Of a stretch of DNA of 31,365 nucleotides, positions 7,173-15,680 are shown one piece after another. This DNA comes from SIG672 sp045535095 (GTDB taxonomy: Bacteria > Bacillota > Clostridia > Oscillospirales > CAG-272). Below the pieces are notes generated by a model that was not told the origin of the DNA, ran no database searches, and saw only the letters and a list, made by a program, of their open reading frames with translations. The stretch's first letter is position 1. Each line of letters begins with the position of its first letter. The DNA is taken from positions 1 to 31,365 of the forward strand of contig JAZSKY010000039.1 in NCBI GenBank assembly GCA_045535095.1, in the 5' to 3' direction. A program made the translations under genes and the position numbers.

Positions 7173-7205
7173 AAAAACACCACCGAAAACTCGGTGGTGT
7201 TTTTT
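7173..7205. terminator. Bidirectional terminator, copy 2
   Basis: A hairpin with the same ACACCACCG/CGGTGGTGT core as 6684-6713 and T runs on both strands. In the leftward direction it lies about 80 bases after the stop codon of the sugar kinase gene and is its most likely terminator. Confidence 0.75.
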
Positions 7206-7223
7206 GTCAAAGTTTTTGAAGTT

Positions 7224-7281
7224 CCAAGAAACTTTTTTCAAAAAGTTTCTTGGTGGGGTTCTTAGGGGTGACACCCCTAAG
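7224..7281. repeat. Pair of intergenic palindromes
   Basis: Two palindromes downstream of the kinase gene: CCAAGAAACTTTT with its complement (7224-7253, about 13 bp, 4-base loop) and CTTAGGGGT-GAC-ACCCCTAAG (7261-7281). The second lies one base from the kinase stop codon. Neither has a T run in the leftward direction. They look like a repeated intergenic element or 3'-end stabiliser. Confidence 0.6.
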
Positions 7282-7282
7282 C

Positions 7283-8311
7283 TTATCTCTGGATTCTTCC
7301 CGATCCGTCGCCGCCTGCGAGCTTTTCAACCTCGGAAACGGTAACCATATTGTAGTCACCCTCGATGGAGTGCTTGAGAGCGGATGCTGCAACTGCAAAC
7401 TCAACTGCACCCTGAGTGGTCTTGCCCGAAAGGAGCGAGTAGATAAGTCCGCCGCCGAACGAGTCACCGCCGCCTACGCGGTCAATGATGTGGAGGTCGT
7501 ACTTCTTGGAGAAGCAGTATTCGTCCTCCTTAACGTTGTAGAGCATTGCCGACCAGCCGTTGTCGAATGCGCTGCGGCTCTCACGGAGAGTGATAGCAAC
7601 GTACTCAAAGTTAAACTTGTCTGCGAGCTGCTTTGCAACCGACTTGTATCCCTCGTGGTTGAGCTTACCGCCGTAAATGTCGGTAGCCTCTGCCTCGATG
7701 CCGAATACGTCCTTTGCGTCCTCCTCGTTGGAGATGCAAACGTCAACGTACTGGCAAAGCTCGGTCATAGCCTCTCTTGCCTGATCTCTGGTCCAGAGCT
7801 TGCCGCGGTAGTTAAGGTCGCAGGAGATCTTGATTCCCTTTGCCTTAGCTGCCTTGCATGCCTCCTTGCATATCTCGACTACGTTTGCGCCGAGAGCGGG
7901 AGTGATTCCGGTAAAGTGGAACCAATCTACGCCTTCAAAGATCGAATCCCAGTCGAAGTCTGCGCAAGTAGCCTTTGCAATAGCAGAATTTGCGCGGTCG
8001 TAAATACATACAGAGCCTCTCTGCGATGCGCCCTTCTCGTTGAAGTAGATACCTACTCTGTCGCCGCCGCGAACGATCTTGGTGGTGTCAACGCCGTATC
8101 TGCGAAGGCTATTTACAGCCGACTGACCGATAGCGTGGGTAGGAAGCTTGGTTACGTAAACTGCATCCATGCCGTAGTTAGCAAGAGAAACAGCAACGTT
8201 AGCCTCGCCGCCGCCGAAGGTGAATTCAACGTGGTCGCACTGTACGAATCTCTCGTAGTTGTAGGGTTGAAGTCTGAGCATAAGCTCACCGAATGTAACG
8301 ATTTTAGCCAT
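7283..8311 (-). CDS. kdgK: 2-keto-3-deoxygluconate kinase (PfkB family)
   Basis: A 342-residue ribokinase-family sugar kinase. Visible are G-E-L-M-L-R-L (8-14), the substrate-binding F-G-G-G-E-A-N-V-A (32-40), D-L-N-Y-R-G-K-L-W (165-173), typical of KDG kinases, and the C-terminal G-G-G-D-S-F motif (280-285) with catalytic Asp283. KdgK phosphorylates 2-keto-3-deoxygluconate to KDPG in hexuronate and pectin breakdown. No aldolase or hexuronate gene is in the window. AAGGAGG lies 7 bases before the ATG. It follows the oligopeptide operon on the same strand after 62 bases with no strong terminator between, so read-through is possible. Another PfkB sugar substrate is the main alternative. Confidence 0.88.
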   Translation of the reverse strand: MAKIVTFGELMLRLQPYNYERFVQCDHVEFTFGGGEANVAVSLANYGMDAVYVTKLPTHAIGQSAVNSLRRYGVDTTKIVRGGDRVGIYFNEKGASQRGSVCIYDRANSAIAKATCADFDWDSIFEGVDWFHFTGITPALGANVVEICKEACKAAKAKGIKISCDLNYRGKLWTRDQAREAMTELCQYVDVCISNEEDAKDVFGIEAEATDIYGGKLNHEGYKSVAKQLADKFNFEYVAITLRESRSAFDNGWSAMLYNVKEDEYCFSKKYDLHIIDRVGGGDSFGGGLIYSLLSGKTTQGAVEFAVAASALKHSIEGDYNMVTVSEVEKLAGGDGSGRIQR

Positions 8312-8373
8312 TTTTTGGCCTCCTTAAAATGTTATAATTTGCGTCCCTCACACGGGGCGTTTATTTTATGATT

Positions 8374-8661
8374 TTAAAACAAACTCTGAAATCCGCCCAT
8401 TAAAAGCCACAGAAGAAGGAAAACCACCGAGATAAGTCCTATTACAACGAGCATAGGGAGGATCATCACTTTGACGCTTTGAAAATACGTCTTAAAATGC
8501 TCGATGACCTTAGGTCTTTGTCTCTCGTCGGGATCCTTTTTCTTAAAAAGGAGTCTTTTCGACTCGTCGAGATTTGACATATCCGCGACGGTAGATCCGT
8601 CGTCAATATATATTATTTTCTCTTTTTTAGGCTTTTTTCTTTCCTTTTCAGGCGTTTTCAT
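8374..8661 (-). CDS. Small tail-anchored membrane protein at end of opp operon
   Basis: A 95-residue protein, not recognised. The first 60 residues are highly charged with many Lys; residues about 69-92 form one hydrophobic segment close to the C-terminus, so the protein should be tail-anchored with its charged part in the cytoplasm. Its ATG lies inside the end of oppF (14-base overlap), with GAGGAG in the oppF coding sequence as RBS, so translation is coupled. It may be a transporter accessory protein, which is inference from position only. Confidence 0.8.
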   Translation of the reverse strand: MKTPEKERKKPKKEKIIYIDDGSTVADMSNLDESKRLLFKKKDPDERQRPKVIEHFKTYFQSVKVMILPMLVVIGLISVVFLLLWLLMGGFQSLF

Positions 8662-9745
8662 TCAACTGCTCCTCAAGCATGTGGCACGCCGCAAAGTGTC
8701 CCTCACCGTACTCGCGGTAAGCGGGGGTGATATGACGGCACTTTTCGCTCGCGTGCGGACATCTGGTGTGGAATCTGCAACCCTTCGGGGGATTTGCAGG
8801 AGACGGAATATCTCCGCTCAGAACTATTCTATTCATCTTGATATCGGGATTCGGGTTAGGAATTGCCGAGAAAAGCGCCTTGGTGTAGGGGTGGAGAGGA
8901 TTTGCAAAAATATCCTTCTTGTTACCGAACTCCATCATTGCACCGAGGTACATAACGCCGATCTTGTCCGAAATAAACTTTACTACCGAAAGATCGTGCG
9001 AAATGAAGAGATAGGTTAAGTTCATCGACTTCTGAAGGTCCTTCAGAAGGTTGATTATCTGCGCCTGAATAGACACGTCAAGTGCCGAGACCGGCTCGTC
9101 GCAGATAACGAGCTGGGGATTTACCGAAAGCGCTCTTGCGATACAGATTCTCTGACGCTGACCGCCCGAAAACTCGTGAGGATATCTCTCATAGTAGTAG
9201 TCGCGCAGTCCGCACTTTTCCATGAGGTCCATAACGTAGTCCTTGACCTGATTCTTCGGTACGATATTATGTACCTTGACAGGCTCGGAAAGGATATCTC
9301 CTACCGTGCTTCTCGGAGGAAGGGACGAATACGGATCCTGGAAGATGATCTGCATCTTGGTGCGTATCGGACGCATCTTTGCCTTGCTGAAATCGGTAAT
9401 GTCCTGTCCGTCGAAGAATATCTTTCCTCCGTCAGACGGGTGAAGCTTCAGAATGGTTCTTCCCATCGTGGTCTTGCCGCAGCCCGACTCTCCAACGATT
9501 CCGAGCGTTTCGCCCGGCTTCAAGGTGAAGGAAACGTCGTCAACTGCAACGAGACTCTGAAGCACCTTACCCGTAAGGCTCTTCTTTATGGGGAAGTATT
9601 TTCTGAGGTGTCTTACCTCGAGAAGGGCGTCGGGATCGAGAGGCTTTTTCATATCCTCCTCGATCTGGGCCGCGCGAGCGGCTTTCTCCTCGGCGGCGAT
9701 CTTTTCATCGTCGTATATAACGTTTTCGTTTATAATCTCTGACAT
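8648..9745 (-). CDS. oppF: Oligopeptide ABC transporter ATP-binding protein OppF
   Basis: A 365-residue ABC ATPase. Walker A G-E-S-G-C-G-K-T-T (85-93), Q-loop Gln136, signature F-S-G-G-Q (192-196) and Walker B L-V-I-C-D-E-P (212-218) are intact. The C-terminal oligo/dipeptide transporter region has Cys323, Cys329, Cys336 and Cys354, a pattern in this family that can bind an iron-sulfur cluster. A 40-residue acidic/Ala-rich N-terminal extension precedes the ATPase. It works with OppD on the cytoplasmic face of OppBC to power peptide uptake. It starts 1 base after the oppD stop codon. Confidence 0.95.
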   Translation of the reverse strand: MSEIINENVIYDDEKIAAEEKAARAAQIEEDMKKPLDPDALLEVRHLRKYFPIKKSLTGKVLQSLVAVDDVSFTLKPGETLGIVGESGCGKTTMGRTILKLHPSDGGKIFFDGQDITDFSKAKMRPIRTKMQIIFQDPYSSLPPRSTVGDILSEPVKVHNIVPKNQVKDYVMDLMEKCGLRDYYYERYPHEFSGGQRQRICIARALSVNPQLVICDEPVSALDVSIQAQIINLLKDLQKSMNLTYLFISHDLSVVKFISDKIGVMYLGAMMEFGNKKDIFANPLHPYTKALFSAIPNPNPDIKMNRIVLSGDIPSPANPPKGCRFHTRCPHASEKCRHITPAYREYGEGHFAACHMLEEQLNENA

Positions 9746-9746
9746 A

Positions 9747-10979
9747 TTACTCGGTCGCCTCCTTTTCCTGCTCGCTGTAAAGATGGCAAGCTACGTAGTG
9801 CGTGGGGCTTACCTGAATCATTCCCGGATAGTCTCCCGAGCATTTTGCTATGCACTTTGAGCATCTTTCCTTGAAATAGCAGTGCGAGGGCATATTTACC
9901 GGGTTAGGTACGTTTCCGGGGATATTGAAGAGGGCGTCGTCACTCGAATCCATAGTCGGCTTCGACTTCTGAAGTCCTATCGTGTAGGGGTGCATCGGAT
10001 TATGGAAGATCTCGGATACAGTTCCCCTCTCAATAACTCGTCCTGCGTACATAACGACGACGAAGTCTGCCATTTCGGCGATAATTCCGAGGTCGTGTGT
10101 GATAAGAAGGACCGAGCCGTTGATCTTATGCTTAATATCGCGGAGAAGGTCGAGTATCTGTGCCTGAATGGTAACGTCAAGCGCGGTCGTCGGCTCGTCC
10201 GCAATAACGAGACGGGGACTGCACGCAAGCGCCATAGAGATCATAACTCTCTGTCTCATACCGCCCGAAAGCTCGTGCGGATACGCCTTATAGACTCTCT
10301 CGGGAGCGGCAATTCCGACAAGCTCGAGCATTTCGATCGACTTTGCCTTTGCCATCTCGCGGGTAGCGCCCGGAACGTGGATAAACGTCACCTCGTCGAG
10401 CTGCTCGCCTATCGTGAATACCGGATTAAGCGACGTCATAGGCTCCTGGAATATCATAGAGATCTGACGTCCGCGGATGCGGTGAATCTCTTTTATCGGC
10501 ATCTCTGCGATATCGTAAACCTTTTCCTCGGTTTCCTCGCCCGAGATAGGATTTCCCTTCTCGTCGCGCTTATAGTCGCTCGAGGCAAAGCGGATATGAC
10601 CCGAAACGATCTGTCCCTGAGGTCCCTGAAGAAGTCTCATTACAGACATACTCGTAACGCTCTTTCCGCATCCCGACTCTCCAACGACTCCGACGGTTGC
10701 GCCCTTCGGTACCTCAAAGGAGACACCGTTGACCGCCTTTACAACGCCCTGGTCGGTGAAGAAGTAGGTATGGAGATCCTCGATCTCAAGAATGTTTGCG
10801 GGATCCTTCATTTCGGTAACGAATTCGCTTTCGGGAGCTTTTCTGTACTTGCGATTTTCAAGCTCACGCATTACCTTTGCGTTTTCCTTTGCTATCGCGC
10901 GTACCTCGCGTCCCGAAAGATAGTGACCTTTTACCTTGGTCTCCTTTACGGAGATCTCTTTTTCGTTTTTCTTCTTCAT
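9747..10979 (-). CDS. oppD: Oligopeptide ABC transporter ATP-binding protein OppD
   Basis: A 410-residue ABC ATPase, longer than usual because of a basic N-terminal extension of about 60 residues. Walker A G-E-S-G-C-G-K-S (100-107), Q-loop Gln178, signature L-S-G-G-M (237-241) and Walker B L-V-I-A-D-E-P (257-263) are present. A charged insertion sits around 133-160. The C-terminal domain carries Cys367, Cys373, Cys376, Cys380 and Cys398, the family's presumed iron-sulfur motif. It pairs with OppF as the asymmetric ATPase of the importer. The gap to oppC is 6 bases. Confidence 0.95.
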   Translation of the reverse strand: MKKKNEKEISVKETKVKGHYLSGREVRAIAKENAKVMRELENRKYRKAPESEFVTEMKDPANILEIEDLHTYFFTDQGVVKAVNGVSFEVPKGATVGVVGESGCGKSVTSMSVMRLLQGPQGQIVSGHIRFASSDYKRDEKGNPISGEETEEKVYDIAEMPIKEIHRIRGRQISMIFQEPMTSLNPVFTIGEQLDEVTFIHVPGATREMAKAKSIEMLELVGIAAPERVYKAYPHELSGGMRQRVMISMALACSPRLVIADEPTTALDVTIQAQILDLLRDIKHKINGSVLLITHDLGIIAEMADFVVVMYAGRVIERGTVSEIFHNPMHPYTIGLQKSKPTMDSSDDALFNIPGNVPNPVNMPSHCYFKERCSKCIAKCSGDYPGMIQVSPTHYVACHLYSEQEKEATE

Positions 10980-10985
10980 TTAAGG

Positions 10986-12050
10986 TCACCTCCTCATCTT
11001 GGGGTCGAGAGCATCGCGCAGACCGTCACCAACGAAGTTGAATCCGAGAACTGCAAGAATGATGCAGAGTCCGGGAGGTCCCCAAACGTTGAAGAAGTTC
11101 TGAAGAATGTTTTGGTCTGATGCGATGATGTTTATCATCGTTCCCCACGCCGCGTAAGGCGCTCTTACACCCATATTGAGGTAGGAGAGCGATGCCTCGT
11201 AAAGTATCATACTACCGAGGCTGAGCGTCATCGAAACGATGAGCTGAGGCATTACGTTAGGAACGAGGTGCTTGAATATCTTTCTCTTTACAGAGTATCC
11301 CATAGCCTCTGCCGCTACCATATACTCCTGCTCACGCAGAGAGAGTATCTGTCCTCTTACGAGACGGGCTGTTCCCGGCCACGAGAAGAGGGTGAGGTAT
11401 GCCATAAGATAGTATATTCTGTGCTGTGACGGAACCTCTGCCGAGTCGAGCAGCGTTCCTATAATAAGTAGTATCGGGAATCCGGGCAGACATATCAGTA
11501 TGTCGCAGACTCTCATTATGATATCGTCGATTACTCCGCCGAAATATCCCGCAATTCCGCCGAATATTACGCCAAAGAGGGTTATCGCAAATACCGCGAT
11601 AAAGCTTACCGTGAGCGATATTTTTCCGCCGTACATAAGACGGGTGAATACGTCGCGTCCGTCCTTATCGGTGCCGAGAAGGTGGTCTTTACTTGGCTTT
11701 GCAAGAGAGTTTATCTGCTTGGAGGTCTCAACGACCTGATACATCGTATGCTCCTCGCCGTCCTTTTCGAAGGTGACCTCCTGATAGGTGTACTCGACCT
11801 TGCCGTTTTTGTCCTGCTCGGTCTCACCCCACTGGGTATAAACGAGAGGTCCTACCCAGCAGAAAAGGAAGAGTCCGACGATCATAATAAGTCCGACGAT
11901 ACTGAGCTTCGAGCGGAAAAATCTGCGAAGCACCATACGCATAGGAGACATAAGTCTTACGTTTTTGTCAAGGGGCGCGTTTTCTTCGGCAGAGACTGCC
12001 TCGGCAGTATTTTCTGCCTCTTCGGTAATATTTTTGATGTTATTATCCAT
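10986..12050 (-). CDS. oppC: Oligopeptide ABC transporter permease OppC
   Basis: A 354-residue inner permease. A polar 40-residue N-terminus precedes the first membrane segment (50-70); a roughly 50-residue extracytoplasmic loop with many charged residues follows; then H-L-L-G-T-D-K-D-G-R-D (123-133), diagnostic of DppC/OppC, and the remaining membrane segments. The cytoplasmic EAA loop E-Y-M-V-A-A-E-A-M-G (242-251) contacts the ATPases. The gene ends with the family's usual basic A-L-D-P-K-M-R-R tail. It begins 14 bases after oppB. Confidence 0.95.
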   Translation of the reverse strand: MDNNIKNITEEAENTAEAVSAEENAPLDKNVRLMSPMRMVLRRFFRSKLSIVGLIMIVGLFLFCWVGPLVYTQWGETEQDKNGKVEYTYQEVTFEKDGEEHTMYQVVETSKQINSLAKPSKDHLLGTDKDGRDVFTRLMYGGKISLTVSFIAVFAITLFGVIFGGIAGYFGGVIDDIIMRVCDILICLPGFPILLIIGTLLDSAEVPSQHRIYYLMAYLTLFSWPGTARLVRGQILSLREQEYMVAAEAMGYSVKRKIFKHLVPNVMPQLIVSMTLSLGSMILYEASLSYLNMGVRAPYAAWGTMINIIASDQNILQNFFNVWGPPGLCIILAVLGFNFVGDGLRDALDPKMRR

Positions 12051-12064
12051 TTTCGCCGCCTCCT

Positions 12065-13057
12065 TTACTTAAGCTTGACTCTCGGGTCAACTATAACGTA
12101 CATAAGGTCGGCAAGCAGTATTCCCATTACGCTGAGCAGCGCAAGGAACATATTATATCCCATTATGAAGGGGATATCTGCCTCTATCATTGCCTTGTAT
12201 GCAACGTTTCCGATACCGGGCAGGTCAAAGACCTGCTCGGTAATTATTGCGCCTGAGAAAAGCGAGGGGAGAAGTCCTGCAAGGTTGGTAACCAGCGGAA
12301 TCAGAGTGTTTCTGAATGCGTGCTTGTAAATTACCTTGCGCTCGGAAAGTCCCTTTGCTCTTGCCGTTCTGACGTAGTCGGAGTTCATAACCTCGAGCAT
12401 TTCGGTTCTCGTCATTCTCATTCTTGCACCGATGCTGAGTATTACAACGGTGAGTATCGGAATAAAGAGGTGACTGAAATAGTCGAGAAGCTTTGCAAAT
12501 CCTGTATAGGACTGCGTTGCGTTTTCAAGTCCTGTCGGCGGAAACCAGCCCAGCTCCATTGCGAGAATATCCTTGAGCACCTGTCCGAAGAAGAAGGACG
12601 GGAGCGATATTCCTATCATAACGAGGATCGTTACAACGTAGTCGCGAATAGAATACTGATGCGTTGCCGCTGTGATACCGAGAGGTATCGCTATCATAAA
12701 CTCGAAAACGGTTGCGATAAGCGCTACCGCGAACGAAACTCCCATGTGATCTCTTATAACGTCAATGACGGGAGATCCGTACTTGAAGCTCGTTCCGAAG
12801 TCGAACCTGCAAAGCGATTTTAACCAGTTTCCGTATCCTTTAAGGATACCCATGAAGCTGTCGTCTTCAAGTCCGTACAGTTTTTTCATACTTGCGATGG
12901 TCTCTTCGGGTATCGTTGCTCCGCCCTGGTTCATTGCAGCAATCTTGCTGTCAATGAAGCTGACCGGCATACATCTGACGAGGATATATATTATAAGCGA
13001 TACTCCGAGCAGTATAAGAACTGCCAGCGCAAGTCTCTTAATTATATATTTTAACAT
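12065..13057 (-). CDS. oppB: Oligopeptide ABC transporter permease OppB
   Basis: A 330-residue permease with the usual OppB/DppB layout: an N-terminal membrane segment (8-28), a 70-residue external loop, then five more hydrophobic segments. The EAA loop is D-Y-V-R-T-A-R-A-K-G-L (227-237), and the C-terminus ends V-D-P-R-V-K-L-K. It forms the translocation channel with OppC. It lies 15 bases after oppA. Confidence 0.95.
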   Translation of the reverse strand: MLKYIIKRLALAVLILLGVSLIIYILVRCMPVSFIDSKIAAMNQGGATIPEETIASMKKLYGLEDDSFMGILKGYGNWLKSLCRFDFGTSFKYGSPVIDVIRDHMGVSFAVALIATVFEFMIAIPLGITAATHQYSIRDYVVTILVMIGISLPSFFFGQVLKDILAMELGWFPPTGLENATQSYTGFAKLLDYFSHLFIPILTVVILSIGARMRMTRTEMLEVMNSDYVRTARAKGLSERKVIYKHAFRNTLIPLVTNLAGLLPSLFSGAIITEQVFDLPGIGNVAYKAMIEADIPFIMGYNMFLALLSVMGILLADLMYVIVDPRVKLK

Positions 13058-13072
13058 AAATGACGTCCTGAC

Positions 13073-15649
13073 TTAGCTAGCAAAATCAATTTCCCAAATT
13101 CTGTCAAGGGGAGAGGTGTAGGGGTTAAGCTCTGCGGGGAGAGTTGCCGAGTTTATAACCTTTGCGTTGTACGCATAGAGCGACATACGCTGATATACGG
13201 GAAGCTCAACTGCGAGGTCGAGAACGTATCCCATTGCCTCTTCGTAAAGCTCGGTACGCTCGTCCTTATCCTCGGTCTCTCTTGCTCTGTCGATAACGTC
13301 GCTGAGCATATTGAGGATTCCGTTCTCAACGGGATAGGTCGAGGGGCTGTTGAGGATCTCGCGGTAGCCCCAAGCGAGCGTGCTGGTTGCGGTCGAGTTC
13401 TTGTGATATACCTGATACATATCAGGGTCGATGGTCGATCCCCACGCTGCCGCCCATACTGCGAGCGAGCCGGTGGAAAGCTTGGTAAGTGCCTGAGTAT
13501 CGGGAACTACCTCGATCTGCCAGCCGCACTCGTTAAGAAGCTCTGCTGCGCTCTGGAAGGTCTGGTAGGTCGGGTGGTCGGTAAGGTTAGATCCTGCGAT
13601 GGTGAACTTGATCTTGAGCGAGCTGTCGCCGGGCTTAACACCGGCTATACGCATATACTCTTCGATTGATTCCTTTGCCTCTGCTCTGTTATAAGCGAGT
13701 GCGGGGTAATCGTGATAGTTGTCGCGGCTGTTGTTGCCCGAATCGTCCTTCGGATATGCCCAGCTTACGGTGGACATCGGCCAGTAGATGGTCTCTGCCA
13801 TACCGGTGCTGTAATAGCTGAGTGCGAGAGAGGTATCCATTGCGCACATAATAGCCTTACGGATATTGATGTCGGGGACCTTGCCTGCGTTGATACCGAT
13901 GTAACCGTAACCAAGCTGCTTGGTGTGAGTCTTTTCGATACCCGCGTCCTTGAGAGAGTTGATCTTGTCGATATTGTCCTGAGTGAACTGAGGAGTTACG
14001 AAGTGAACCGTGCCGCTTTCAAGTGCGTTAAGAGCGTTGGACGCCGAAACTACCTGATAACGGATCTTCTCGATCTTGGGTGCGCCGAGAAGGAAGTTGT
14101 CGTTACGCTTGAAATATACGATATTGTTGCTGAAGAATTCGGTTGCCTTGGGGGTATCCGAGTTTTCGCTGTTAGTTACCTTATAAGCGCCTGCACCCAT
14201 AGGAAGCTTCTGAATTTCGGGGGACTGGATAACCTTGGTCATAAAGTCGAACGAACCGAACTCTACGCCGAAGTTGTTGTTTTCGATGTCAACGGTGTAG
14301 CCCTTTGCGTAGTAGTGCTGAGGCGCTACTGCGAAAGCGAAGTTCCAGATAGCCTTGGGGTCAACGCCGTTAATGGTGATCTGAAGAACGTCGTACTCGT
14401 CTGCTGCCTTGGTAGTACCGTCTGCGTTATGCTCCTGTGCTACCTTGTAGGTGTTAGAGCCGATGTCAATAGAGGTGACGTCGGTGTTGTGGCCGAGAGA
14501 AACGATACCCGAAATGCTCTCAACTGCGAGCTTTCCGTCCTTTACGTTCTCAAGAAGAAGAACCTCCTTAGCCTTTGCGGTGTACTCGGTAACGAGGGTC
14601 TGTGCGGTTGCCCAGTACTGAAGGATCATGTGAAGCTCCTGCTCTATCTTCGAGTCGTAAACGTACTTGATAGCGCTTTCCTTGTCCTTAACAACGTCGG
14701 TCGAGTAGTTTCTGATAACCTTATCTATCTGGCTCTTGATGTCCTTGTTGTTTTCGTCCTTTACGTACTCGATGGTTACGTAGCCCTCGGTGTACATGAA
14801 CGAGGTGATCTCGTCAAACTCGCCGGTGGACTTATAGGGCTCTTCGGTGTAAGCGTCCTTTGCGCTTGCGTAGTCGGTCTCAAGCTCTTTTCTGAAAAGC
14901 TCGAGGGTGTACTCGTAGTCTCTGAGAAGCTGTCCCTTGAAATCGTAGGAAGCGTCGCTTGAAACTGCACTCTTATATCCGTTGCTGGGGCTGTACGAAT
15001 TGATAGCGTTTACCATCGTATTGTAACCAGCCTGATAGCCCGATTCCTGCTTTCCAACCGACATAAAGAGGTTGATAAGCTCGTTGATACGGTCCTTTGC
15101 TCTGCTTCTTGCGCTCTCGGAAATAGCGTCGTCAGTGTTGGACGAGCCCGAGCCGAGAGTCTGGGTTCTGTAATCTCTGAGTCCGACGATGTCGGTAGAA
15201 TACATAGTGGAAGATCCGGTGTAAACGGGATCGAGGTAAACGTAAAGGTTGAAGAGAACGTCGTTCATAGTGAGGGGCTTGCCGTCAGAGAACTTGATGC
15301 CGTTCTTGATTACGAAGGTGTATACGGTGGTGTCGTTGTCTTCGTTTCTGGTGATTGCGTAGTCCTTAACTACTACTGCTTCTCCGTCGCCGCAAGCAAC
15401 TACTACCTCGCCGTTCTTATAACCGGTGGTAAGCATACCGAGCTGGGTCATAGAAACGATGGTACCGTCTGCCGCGGTGGTCGAGAAGAAGGGGTTGAAG
15501 AGACCGTCAAGCTCTTCGGTCATGATAACGAGTGCGTCAGGTCTCTGCGCTACTGCGTCATCCTTTTTCTTTTTACAGCCTGCAAACGTTCCAAGGCACA
15601 TTACTGCGCAAAGGAGCATTGCGACTGCTCTGATGATCTTTGTTTTCAT
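13073..15649 (-). CDS. oppA: Oligopeptide-binding lipoprotein OppA with large insertion
   Basis: An 858-residue extracellular substrate-binding lipoprotein (SBP family 5). The signal peptide ends at the lipobox F-A-G-C with Cys25. The N-terminal lobe reads normally to about 160 (F-S-D-G-K-P-L-T at 120-127 is typical). A helix-rich stretch of about 235 residues (165-400) not expected in the family follows, and the binding fold resumes with F-A-V-A-P-Q-H-Y-Y (438-446). Ordinary OppA proteins are near 540-600 residues, so the insertion explains the excess. The start at 15649 is chosen over an ATG at 15667 because GGGAGG (15660-15665) lies 10 bases upstream and the shorter product starts with a clean signal peptide. 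It should capture peptides, possibly those made by the protease of the same operon. Confidence 0.95.
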   Translation of the reverse strand: MKTKIIRAVAMLLCAVMCLGTFAGCKKKKDDAVAQRPDALVIMTEELDGLFNPFFSTTAADGTIVSMTQLGMLTTGYKNGEVVVACGDGEAVVVKDYAITRNEDNDTTVYTFVIKNGIKFSDGKPLTMNDVLFNLYVYLDPVYTGSSTMYSTDIVGLRDYRTQTLGSGSSNTDDAISESARSRAKDRINELINLFMSVGKQESGYQAGYNTMVNAINSYSPSNGYKSAVSSDASYDFKGQLLRDYEYTLELFRKELETDYASAKDAYTEEPYKSTGEFDEITSFMYTEGYVTIEYVKDENNKDIKSQIDKVIRNYSTDVVKDKESAIKYVYDSKIEQELHMILQYWATAQTLVTEYTAKAKEVLLLENVKDGKLAVESISGIVSLGHNTDVTSIDIGSNTYKVAQEHNADGTTKAADEYDVLQITINGVDPKAIWNFAFAVAPQHYYAKGYTVDIENNNFGVEFGSFDFMTKVIQSPEIQKLPMGAGAYKVTNSENSDTPKATEFFSNNIVYFKRNDNFLLGAPKIEKIRYQVVSASNALNALESGTVHFVTPQFTQDNIDKINSLKDAGIEKTHTKQLGYGYIGINAGKVPDINIRKAIMCAMDTSLALSYYSTGMAETIYWPMSTVSWAYPKDDSGNNSRDNYHDYPALAYNRAEAKESIEEYMRIAGVKPGDSSLKIKFTIAGSNLTDHPTYQTFQSAAELLNECGWQIEVVPDTQALTKLSTGSLAVWAAAWGSTIDPDMYQVYHKNSTATSTLAWGYREILNSPSTYPVENGILNMLSDVIDRARETEDKDERTELYEEAMGYVLDLAVELPVYQRMSLYAYNAKVINSATLPAELNPYTSPLDRIWEIDFAS

Positions 15650-15680
15650 AAATATATATCCTCCCAATTATTTTACAGTG

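Noticed and set aside
8341..8359. Terminator between the opp operon and kdgK
   Set aside because: The stem is only about 6 bp with a mismatch and has no T run on the coding strand.
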